NCBI GenBank assembly: GCA_951799425.1
Contig: OX637399.1
Location: 16,794,501-16,858,500, forward strand
Source of the DNA: Ilex aquifolium
Lineage: Eukaryota > Streptophyta > Magnoliopsida > Aquifoliales > Aquifoliaceae
Length of the DNA: 64,000 nt
Direction: 5' to 3'
The position numbers and the translations under genes were made by a program. Every line of letters starts with the position of its first letter. The first letter of the stretch is position 1. Shown in pieces: positions 33,892 through 43,350 of the stretch. The notes under the pieces are model-generated. The model saw nothing but the letters and a program-made list of their open reading frames with translations, ran no database searches and was not told the origin of the DNA.

Positions 33892-35334
33892 TCACAAAAG
33901 GTCCGGATAAATCGGATCCACCGACTCCTCCTCCACCCTTTGACCTTCAAAACTCTGGAAAAATGGCTTAAGTCTTTGGTCATTGACCTTGAATGTCTTG
34001 CCATCCTCGGGGTTGGTGGTTTCCACGACTCCATTGGGGTAGGCCTCCTTGACAAGATAGGGGCCATCCCAATGGGATCGAAGTTTCCCTTGAAAGATAG
34101 ACATACGAGAGTTGTACAAGAGCACTTTTTGTCCGAGCTCAAATGTCTTTCTTAAAATGGATTTGTCATGAAAAATCTTAGCCCTTTCTTTTGAAATTTT
34201 TGAGCTCTCACACGCCTCTCTTCAAATCTATTTTAATTCATTCATCTCCAATTTTCTATTCTCTCTAGTCATTCTCAAGTTGAAGTTCAAGGTTTTGATG
34301 GCCCAATAAGCTTTGTGCTCCATTTCAACCATCCAATGACAAGCCTTGCCATAGACTAGTCTATAGGGTGACATACCTAGAATAGTCTTGTAAGCAGTGC
34401 GGTAAGCCCATAGGGCATTGGTCAACCTAAGTGATCAATCATTCCTATTAGGGTTCACCGTTTTCTCTAGGATGTTCTTGATCTCCCTATTAGCCAACTC
34501 GGATTGGCCATTGGTCTGTGGGTGATATGCGGTGGACACCTTGTGTGTGACACCATATTTATACATTAAAGATGCAAATGACCTATTACAGAAATGAGAA
34601 CCACCGTCACTTATGATAGCACGAGGCATCCCAAACCTCGAAAAAATGTTTTCTTTGAGAAACTTGACCACGATCCGATGGTCATTGGTCTTGGTTGGGA
34701 TAGCTTCCACCCATTTGGACACGTAGTCCACTGCCAGTAATATGTATAGGTAGCCAAAAGACATAAGGAAGGGACCCATAAAGTCGAAGCCCCAACAGTC
34801 AAATATCTCAATAACAAGTACAGGGGAGAAAGAGAATAATGTTTCTTCGAGTCACACTACCATATCTTTGGCACCTATCGCATTCCTTACAAAATAAAAC
34901 ACAGTCTTTGATTAAAGAGGGCCAATAAAAACCTGATTGTAAAACCTTTGCCGAGGTCTTCTTTGAAGAGAAGTGGCCACTGCAAGCCTCTGAATGACAA
35001 AATGCAAGGATTTCCCATTGTTATTTTCTGGTACGCATCTCCTCATAACTTGATCTAGGCAATACTTGAACAAGTACGGGTTGTCGAAGTAGAAGTACTT
35101 CACATCCACCATAAACCTCCGTCTATCCTCCGGGCTCTAGTGCGGTGGTATTTTTCCTGTAGCAAGATAATTGTAAATGTCAGCATACCAAGGACAAACA
35201 GAATGAATAGAAATTAAATGCTCATCAGGAAAAGAGTTGGGAATAGGAATATGCTCATCGGCATCTTGAACCACAAGTCGAGATAAATGGTCCGCTACCA
35301 CGTTTGCCACTCCCTTTTTGTCTTTGATTGTCAA
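33892..35334 (-). pseudogene. Integrase of element B
   Basis: Minus-strand frames give the hinge ([17 protein letters not shown]), the zinc-binding region (35112-34912, YCLDQVMRRCVPENN), and the catalytic core (34435-34779) with [36 protein letters not shown] and [17 protein letters not shown]. The C-terminal part follows at 33892-34425 ([30 protein letters not shown], basic tail). All three acidic catalytic residues (D, D, E) are present. Breaks: a TAG for Trp in PPHWSPED near 35147 and frameshifts near 34860, 34430 and 34210. The TAG is shared with C. Confidence 0.87.
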
Positions 35335-35385
35335 GTTGAATTCTTGGAGTAGGAGGATCCACCTAATGAGTCTCGGTTTTGCATC

Positions 35386-37503
35386 CTACTTAGACAAAAG
35401 ATAATTCAAAGCAGAGTGATCGGTATAGACTACTATAGGGGAACCAATGATATAAGACCGAAATTTATCCAATGCAAATACTACGGCTAGTAACTCTTTT
35501 TCAGTGGTTGTGTAATTCATCTGTGCCTCGTTAAGAGTTTTGCTAGCATAGTATATTACATAAGGTCTCTTCTCTTCCCTTTGACCGAGCACAACACCGA
35601 CCGTGTAATCACTCGCGTTGCACATGAGCTCAAATGGTAAGTCCCACTTAGGTGGTCGCATAATTGGAGGTGTAGTGAGCATACTTTTCAATTTCTTAAA
35701 TGATGCCTCACAATTATCCGACCACATAAATGGGACATTTTTAGAAAGCAAGTTGGTCAAGGGTCGTGCCAATGCACTAAAGTCCTTTATAAAACGACAA
35801 TAAAAGCCAGCATGACCAAGAAACGACCTGATGTCTTTGACGACCTTTGGCGTGGGGAGGTTGGAAATGGCTTTAACCTTTGATTTGTCCACTTTAATCC
35901 CCTTCGCCGAAATGATGTGCCCAAGCACTATCCCTTGTGTTACCATGAAGTGACACTTTTCCCAATTGAGAACCAAAATTTTCTCCTCGCATCTCTCAAG
36001 TACTCTCTCCAAGTTCTCCAAACAACCCTCAAATGAATCCCCCAAATATGGAAAATTCATCCATGAAGACTTCCATGATCTTTTCCAGCATATCACTGAA
36101 GCATTATACAACCCAAATGGCATGCGTCGGTAGGTAAAGGTACCAAAGAGGCAAGTGAAGGTTGTATTTTCTTGATCTTCCAATGCGATCTCAATTTGAT
36201 TGTAGCCGGAGTATCCATCTAAGAAACAATAGAAAAAGTGTTCGACTACTCTCTCCAACACTTGGTCGGGGAATGGCAAAGGAAAATGGTCATTTCTTGT
36301 GCAAGAGTTGAGCTTCCAATAGTCGATACACACTCTCCATCTAGAGACTACTCTTGCTGGAATCAACTCATTGTCCTCATTTGCAACCACAGTGACCTCC
36401 GATTTCTTTGGTACCACTTGAGTGAGACTAACCCATTTACTATCGTCAATCGGAAAGATGATGCTCACATCAAGTAGTTTGAGTACCTCGTCCCTCACCA
36501 CATCCTTCATGATCGGATTCAACCTTCTTTGTGGTTGTCGGGACGGCTTGGAGTCTTTTTCAAGGTAGATGCGGTGTGTGCAAATGAGGGGGCTTATCCC
36601 CTTGATGTCGGCAATTGTCCAACCAATTGCTCCCTTATGCCTCCTCAACACTTTCAATAGATCCACTTCTTGCTTCGCCTCCAAAGTCGAGCTTATTACC
36701 ACCGGGAAGGTCTCATTCTCCCCCAAGAACTCATATTTGAGGTTGGATGGTAATGGCTTCAGCTCCAAGATAGGATTTTGCACAATCGATGGAAATATCT
36801 TCTTCTCTTGATGTGGAAGCTTCTCAAATGTAGGGGTCCATTTTTCTACCCCTTGTAAACTTTTTGGCTCCTCTTGATCAACAATCTCCTCCCCCACCAA
36901 TTTTAACATGCTCAATAGCTCCAAGTGATTCTCCACCAAATTATCAATCCTATTGACTTCATGCACTTCCTCATCTTCCCCCAGTTGTTTGCAAAAATTG
37001 AATACATTGAGGTCCATTGTCATATTTCTGAATGCAAGCTTCATTAGACCATTTCTACAATTAATCACAACATTAGATGTAGCAAGAAAAGGTCTACCTA
37101 GTATGATGGGAATTTGTGAACTAGTATTAACAATCGGATGAGTATCAAGTACAACAAAATCAATAGGAAAATAGAAATTATCAACTTGGACTAAGACATC
37201 ATCAACTACTCTCCTTGGTGTTCTAACGCTAGGATCTGCCAACTGAAGAGTGATTGGAGTTGGCTTCAAATCTTCAAGTTGAAGTTGTTGATACACCGAA
37301 TAGGGTAGGAGGTTGACACTTGCCCCCAAATCAAGAAGTGTTTGTTCCACCTGACAATTCCCTATTGTGATGGCAATGGTAGGGCATCCAGGGTCTTTGA
37401 ACTTTGGCGGTGTGTTTGTCCTCAAAATTAAGCTCACTTGCTCGGTGAGGAATGCCTTCTTGTGCACATTCAACTTTCTTTTCACGGTGCACAAATCCTT
37501 CAA
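35386..37503 (-). CDS. Protease-RT-RNase H polyprotein segment of element B (705 codons open)
   Basis: The longest open frame in the window. In order: gag-protease junction (KRKLNVHKKAFLTEQVS), protease active site LLDLGASVNLLPYSVYQQL, ILGRPFLATSNVVINCRNG, linker, RT with WRVCIDYWKLNSC, FLDGYSGYNQIEI and FTYRRMPFGLYNAS, then RNase H (LMCNASDYTVGVVLGQ, YTDHSALNYLLSK). Around 36080-36110 about 36 bp that A has are missing, and the reading shifts through the catalytic box, so the box (MDEFSIFG in the right frame) is lost from this frame. RNase H DAS reads NAS. It ends at a TAG shared with A. Long, but not functional. Confidence 0.85.
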   Translation of the reverse strand: MKDLCTVKRKLNVHKKAFLTEQVSLILRTNTPPKFKDPGCPTIAITIGNCQVEQTLLDLGASVNLLPYSVYQQLQLEDLKPTPITLQLADPSVRTPRRVVDDVLVQVDNFYFPIDFVVLDTHPIVNTSSQIPIILGRPFLATSNVVINCRNGLMKLAFRNMTMDLNVFNFCKQLGEDEEVHEVNRIDNLVENHLELLSMLKLVGEEIVDQEEPKSLQGVEKWTPTFEKLPHQEKKIFPSIVQNPILELKPLPSNLKYEFLGENETFPVVISSTLEAKQEVDLLKVLRRHKGAIGWTIADIKGISPLICTHRIYLEKDSKPSRQPQRRLNPIMKDVVRDEVLKLLDVSIIFPIDDSKWVSLTQVVPKKSEVTVVANEDNELIPARVVSRWRVCIDYWKLNSCTRNDHFPLPFPDQVLERVVEHFFYCFLDGYSGYNQIEIALEDQENTTFTCLFGTFTYRRMPFGLYNASVICWKRSWKSSWMNFPYLGDSFEGCLENLERVLERCEEKILVLNWEKCHFMVTQGIVLGHIISAKGIKVDKSKVKAISNLPTPKVVKDIRSFLGHAGFYCRFIKDFSALARPLTNLLSKNVPFMWSDNCEASFKKLKSMLTTPPIMRPPKWDLPFELMCNASDYTVGVVLGQREEKRPYVIYYASKTLNEAQMNYTTTEKELLAVVFALDKFRSYIIGSPIVVYTDHSALNYLLSK

Positions 37504-37524
37504 AATCTTGGCACATGAAGGGAT

Positions 37525-39373
37525 TTACTTTATGGCATTGAGGAGTGAGATGTTGATCTTAACCTTCTTGAACATCTCAATTATGTCAAAATAGTTAGCC
37601 ACCTTCATGGGTGGCTTCAAACAATTGGGAAAAAGGGCCGGAATGGGACATGCATGCACATTTTCATCAACAATTTTTTCTTTCTCACTCACCTCACCCC
37701 CCCTCGGAGTCACCCTTAGTCTCATTTTCTTTGGTCAATGTGGCTGGGTGATACTTTTGGCACAATGGTCTTGTCAATTTGCTTGCCACTCCTTAGGGTG
37801 GTGACCGCCTTGAGTTGCTCACAACTCTCATTTGTGGGTTCGGATGACTCAATCACATGTTGGCCTCTAGGGTTTTCTTGGGGTTGAGCAGGGAATTTCC
37901 CTTTCTCTTGTTGGGCCAACCCTATGGCATTGGTCAATTTTGTGATTTGAGTCCGAATATCATTGAAGGCGACGGCGGTTTGGTTGTTGATGGTGGTTTG
38001 GCTTTGTATGAATTGGTGCACCACATCCTCTAAGTTCCTCTTATGAGAAGGTTAGTAGGTGGGAGGATTGGATAGTCCTTGTTGACCATAACTTTGTGGA
38101 GGTGGACTTTGGGAATACCCTTGCGGATTGGACCAGGGGTATTGAGAGCTATACGATTGACCTTGGCCATGGTATTGATTTTGTTTAGGAGACATGGGGG
38201 TTGAATATGAACTAGACCCGTGAGGAGTGGGATTCTCATTCTTCCAACTAAAGTTTGGGTGATTGCTCCAACCCGGATTGTAAATGTTAGAGTGCGGGGA
38301 GAATGATTACCTACTTTGATTAAAGGCATTGACTTGCTCATGGTAGACTTCCTTAAGTGCCAGAATTTTAGGGCACTCTGATATAGAATGCTCCACACTC
38401 TCACAAATTGAGCAACCCTCCCCGGTCTTGGAAATGTTAGACACCTCATGTCTCCTATTGACCTCAAGACTCTCCACTTTCCTAGACAATTTGGTGATTT
38501 TGGAAAGCAAGTCTTCCCGATCCGTGATATCCCAAGATTGTGCATTTTGTGCCAATGTACTAAAGTAATCTAGGGCCTCATCGGGATCCTTGTTTTAAAA
38601 CTCCCCATTGCAATTCATGTCTATGAATTGTCGATTGCCCGGAGTAATCCCTTCGTAGAAGAAAATCACCAATTGCCATGATTCAAAACCATGATGTGGA
38701 ATGGATTGTAGCAATTCCTTGTAGCGATCCCAACATTGGTAAAATTGCTCATTGGGCTTTTCAGAAAATTTTGGATTTGCTTTTTAAGAGCGGTGGTTTT
38801 AGGCACCGAAAAGAATTTGTTCAAAAACTAGGAAATCATTTGTGCCCAAGAGATTATGGATCGAGGCTTCAAGGCATTCAACCACGTTTTGGCTTTGTCT
38901 TTAAGGGAAAAAGGAAGCAATTTCAGGCGAGCTATGTCTTCCATAACATGATTAGTGAGGAAGGTTGCAACTATTTCCTCGAATTCCTTAATATGCAAAT
39001 AAGGATTCTCTCTTTCAATTCCATGGAATTGAGGAAGTAGTTGTAACATTCTCGACTTAACTAGGAAGACATGAGCTTGGACCGGTAAGAGAATGCATGA
39101 GGGAGTGGTGCTACGAATCGGTTGAAGATAATCCCGCATTGACCTCGCCGGAGGATCAATTGGGATATTGTTTCCTTCATTCCTTGGAGGGAAATGCATT
39201 CTAGGGTTTGAAATTCTAGGGTCCTGCACTCCTCCTCCCCTTGGGACATTAGCACCAACATCCTCAAAGTTGTCACCGACATCCTCGGGTGGGTCTTGGT
39301 CAATATTCATGTTGTGGCCTAAGGGTCGTCTAACCAATCTATTTTGGTCGTCCCGTCCCCACAAACAAAACAA
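37525..39373 (-). pseudogene. gag of element B
   Basis: Reading minus from 39373 (MFCLWGRDDQNRLVRRPLG): Asp/Glu and Pro-rich N-terminus, core (LLPQFHGIERENPYLHIKEF, LPFSLKDKAKTWLNALKP), then after a frameshift the region AQSWDITDREDLLSKITKL with a zinc knuckle CSICESVEHSISEC (C-x2-C-x4-H-x4-C, near 38420-38375). A Gln/Asn-rich region and QENPRGQHVIESS follow. The core is interrupted near 38820 and again near 38560. The final piece joins the protease segment through a frame change around 37500. Gag packages the RNA. Confidence 0.83.
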
Positions 39374-39500
39374 TATCTACGAATGAAAAGACAAGTAAAC
39401 AAAAGTATATACAAGGAACAACGTACCTCGGCCTGTGATGAGAATTCATGGGACTTACCTCCGTTGTCCAAAATTACCTTCTCAATTCAACACTTTGCCT

Positions 39501-39518
39501 TCCTCGACAACGGTGCCA
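39501..39518 (-). other. Primer binding site of element B (tRNA-Asp, decayed)
   Basis: The plus strand reads TCCTCGACAACGGTGCCA, 15 of 18 identical to the tRNA-Asp 3' end seen in A. All three differences are C-to-T or G-to-A. It lies four bases from the LTR edge at 39523. Confidence 0.85.
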
Positions 39519-39522
39519 AAAA

Positions 39523-41225
39523 TGCTTAGTTTATTCCGTCAACCCTAATCTCTGACCATGATTCCGGTTGTGTGTATGTGGCTTATACGATTAGGTGAGT
39601 GTCACTCTCCCTTGGATATCATCCAAGAAATGGGGTGAATGTGTGTGCGGATGAAAATGTGTGTGTGTACAAAAGTGCTCCCCTAGCGTAAAAAGAATTT
39701 CGAGTGTCGTGTTTTACTTGGAATGGATATTCCAAGGTCATCTTCTCAGGGAAGGAAGGTGAATTGTGTGAAGGTGATTTAGCAAAAATGAAAAGTGTAA
39801 AAATCTTGTGAATTGGTGTTTTGGTGAGTGAAGATTGGTTGTAGAAATGCAATAAAAACAAGGTTGGATAATCCAAAGAGGTCATTCAAATGGGAATGCC
39901 AAATCAACTCAATTCATTTAACTAATGGTGCCTAGGTTCTTGATTGATTCGTAGGAAGTGAGGGACTAATGTGGAATGTAGGCTCAAGCATATCCCATGA
40001 CAAGTATACGGTGTATCAAGAGCTCACAACCATGTCCGCACTCAACCTAGTCAAACCAAGAACTTTACACTATGAGGTAGAATGGAAAAGAGTTGATTTA
40101 GCATACCCAATAGGAAGTTCCCCTTGGATTAGCCAATATAAAGCTTAGCTACTCATGGTTGAAGTAAAATCATTCATGATGTAAAGAGACATGTAGAAGA
40201 AATGGAAATGAAAATGAGTTGACAATGAAACTAAGAACATATATTAAAGCTAGGAAGAAGTAAACTACAAAGAGAAATTCATTTCATACCAAAATGAAGA
40301 AGTTGCAGAGCATACCCAGCAGAAAATGTAAGAATGCAAGAACAATAGATTAAAATCGATTACAGTTGAAATAAAGGAGATTACAATGCAAGAAACAAAG
40401 ATTAAAAGAGTCTTACAACTAGTTACAAGTGAAATGGGTGAAGAAAATGCAAAAATCTAAGCTTTCTTTCTCTAAAACTATGTCTTCTACCTTGAGAGCT
40501 TCTCTCTCTAAAAGTGCTGAATAATGGTGTCTAAGTGGTAGCTCCTCTTGCCATTTTCGTCCGTGAGAGGTACATGGTCTGTGTGCTACAGTGATTCAAT
40601 GATTTGGGGAGGTTTGTAAGCCTACACAAGCAAGGTGCAGACATGCCTGCACTCCCCTGCCACTTTGCCATCCTCTCTCCTTCTCTCTCCTCTTCTTCTA
40701 TGCTTCATCTTCCAAGTCAGACCTTTGTGTGAGAAATGGCATGTTTGTATGTGGAATATGTCAGGGTAGGTGTGGGAGAAGTGTAGGTGGGCCCCTCAGA
40801 AGTTGGAGTTAAGTTGCAGAGTTTCTGGCATTTTTTCAGCAAAACCTACCGGTAGGTCGATAGCCAAACCTACCGGTAGGTTTTACTCCAGTAGCCAAAA
40901 CCTTACGGAAGGTTAGCAGTAGAACCGACTCCAGTACACAAAACCTACCGGTAGTTTATGGGCAAACCTACCAGTAGGTTTTTACTTGTTTTGCTCAAAT
41001 CTTGGTCTCTTCACCTTCTAAGCCGTCGTCAAGCCTCCTCTTCATCCCCATTGACTTTAAGCACTACAATGGGGGCTTAACTCGTGACATTTCCCACTCT
41101 TTGCCTACAAACACACCGAAACCTCATTAATTGTAGAAATATTGCAATTCCTCCCATTTCACCACAAAAACAAGTATAAAAAGGGTGCAAATGTGTACAT
41201 AATGTTCAATATTTTGTGCTGATCA
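39523..41225 (-). mobile_element. LTR shared by bodies B and C
   Basis: Begins (minus) TGATCAGCACAAAATATTG at 41225 and ends GGAATAAACTAAGCA at 39523. On its 3' side is B's primer site, so it is B's 5' LTR. On its 5' side is CAGTTTGGGGA, a PPT following C's 3' untranslated region, so it is equally C's 3' LTR. This is the middle of an LTR-B-LTR-C array. Its palindromes are better preserved than in 25936-27637. Confidence 0.88.
40846..40977. repeat. Palindrome array in the B/C shared LTR
   Basis: CTACCGGTAG at 40846, about 40870 and about 40945, a degraded CTTACGGAAG near 40903, and CTACCAGTAG at 40968-40977. It is 250-380 bp from the LTR 5' end. Confidence 0.88.
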
Positions 41226-41236
41226 TCCCCAAACTG
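41226..41236 (-). other. Polypurine tract of element C
   Basis: CAGTTTGGGGA on the minus strand directly abuts the LTR start TGATCAGCAC. D and B show the same AGTT-x-GGGG form at their PPT-LTR junctions. Confidence 0.75.
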
Positions 41237-43350
41237 AAGAGTACTTTTTATCATTGTTATTTAAAGTTTACTTAAGTGTTTATTTGACAATTCTAAGCTC
41301 ACATTACAAGCTATTTTTGTTACACACTACACACACAACAATCATACCTTTTTGGTTTTGAGAACCAACAGTTAGCTCCCTCTGGGTTCAATGTTGGACT
41401 AAATCGAGAAATACTACAATTTGACCACTTATACTTGTGTGTACGATTTAAATCAGGTCAAATCAATGGTATTCACAATTCCTTCTTGCCTTACTCACTA
41501 CATGTTTATACCACTAGGTGATCCCTAGCGAATGAGTTTTTCCCGTGAAGGTTTACAGTGAAGCTACTTACAAACTTCTCTTTTCTTTAATTACTTTTTT
41601 TTTTATCGCATCCAACATTTGCAACATATTTCATCATCCTAACCAGCCCTGTGGTGTGTTGAACAATTTTTTTTTTTTTTCGCATTCACCCGAACTAGTT
41701 ACTCATGAGTAATTCCATAGACTTAAATACTAGTAAAAGTACTCACATACACATCTCCCTTCAAGATTTTTGTGTGTGTGAAATGAGCAAGCAATTTAAA
41801 CAATTTACCTAAAAGAACCCCACATCCCTTTTAGTGCACATTTAGCTTTGATGCAAATTCTCACCAAGGGTTTCCTCTTAGAGTGAATCACTCTATGGTT
41901 ATAGTGACTTTCTCTCAATGTTTATACGTGAGAAGGAATCTTGTATTCAAAAACAAAATATAGCTCACATATAATCCAAAATTGAAGTGCACATTCAACA
42001 ATTGAAATGACCTTCGCATAATCTCATGAATGAAATGTTAGGACAATTTAAGACAGTGTAATTGACTTTTCTTTTCCTTTAGAACATACTTTTAACATGT
42101 ATCCTCAAGATCAAAAAATACTTATTCTGATTATAACGTGGCCTTGGGGTTGGGGCTAAGAGGAACGAAGGGAAAAAGGAGTTCAAAAGTGAATTATCCC
42201 GAGAATATGACATTATAACCACAATTTACCTTTTTTTTTCCCTATCCACCTTCATTTCAATTCCATTTTTCTTTCTCCTTTTCTTTTCTTTTCTTTCTTT
42301 TCAGCCCTTTTTTCTTTTCTTTTTGCTTTTGCCTTCTTTTTTCAATTCATGCATACATCATCCCCTTTTTTCATTTCCCACCGTCATATCTTCCCTTCTT
42401 CAATATAAGGATTGTTCATCTCAGGATAACCAAGGTAGGATAAACATATAAAAATGGCTTGGTCAAACATGTGGTTAAGGAAATAAAAATCTTCATTTAG
42501 AGCTCAATCACGGTGACTAGGGACAATATTTTGAACAGAAAGGCTAAGGCTCAAAGTAGATCAAAGAAGGACTAAAATTATTTCTCAGAGATACATGGTA
42601 AAGCACTAGTATTCATTTCAAATTAAGTCAATTAAATATCATTTTGCACACTAATCAAACAAGTATAATGAGATTATTGAACATAATTGAATTTGGTTTT
42701 TTATTTTATTTTGAGTACATGTAAGTTAACCCTCTAACAAGGAATGACACAATAGCTCAGAAGGGTACTTCATTCATCTGCACTATTTATTTCAAGCTCT
42801 ATAAGATGTGAATTTCCTTCAGTAAATTGCAAAAAATACACTTTCATGGTGCACTTTTGGTTGAGCTTGAACGAAGATATGCATGTGATACTTAAGCATA
42901 TGATAAACTCCTATGGTGCACCCAAATGTTAAAAGGTCACGTTCTAGGTCAAGCAAACATAGGTCCCATAACAGTTAGGAGGAAAAATATAGTTCAATAT
43001 TGGATGTTTTTATTTTTTTTCAACTTATCATTAACAAAATGGTGTAACATGTACATTTCAACTAATCATAAACAAAATAGTGTAACATGCAAATGGTGCA
43101 CCTCACCCCCCCCCCCCCCCAACTTGAACTATGCATTGTCCTCAATGCAACAAAAATGATATGCAATGAAATGAGATAAATTTAAATACAAGAATGGTAA
43201 GAAAACACCTCGCATTGAGCTTTAACAAAAACACCACTAGTTGCAAAAATAAATGAAAACACTATTTACAATAGAAAGTAAATCGACAATTTAACTAGTA
43301 ATATAAAATAATAAAAAAATAACAACTGTATACTAACATGTACTAAAAAA
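41237..43350 (-). other. 3' untranslated region of element C
   Basis: About 2.1 kb without coding sequence. Blocks match A, B and D (for example ACTAGGTGATCCCTAG near 41512 against D near 24520). Contains T-rich runs at 41587-41603 and 41670-41680, a T/C tract at 42230-42340, and the post-pol motif at 43106-43147 with 15 C in a row. No third ORF is present. Confidence 0.65.

Larger units (their letters stand above)
25936..41225 (-). mobile_element. Element B: Athila-type retrotransposon with two LTRs
   Basis: Minus-strand order: LTR (39523-41225), primer site, gag, protease, RT, RNase H, integrase, 3' region with solo LTR S4, an env-like ORF, PPT, LTR (25936-27637). The LTRs are 1703 and 1702 bp and about 93-95% alike by eye. 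TCCCC flanks both outer edges (25931-25935 and 41226-41230). However the right TCCCC is also part of a good PPT belonging to body C, so the flanking repeat may be chance and B may be half of a tandem LTR-body-LTR-body array. Length without S4 is about 13.3 kb. Confidence 0.85.

Noticed and set aside
25931-41230. B as a simple insertion into C with TSD TCCCC
   Set aside because: The sequence left of B is D's plus-strand LTR rather than C, and the right TCCCC belongs to C's polypurine tract. An LTR-sharing array explains more, although I cannot exclude the simpler reading without the right flank.
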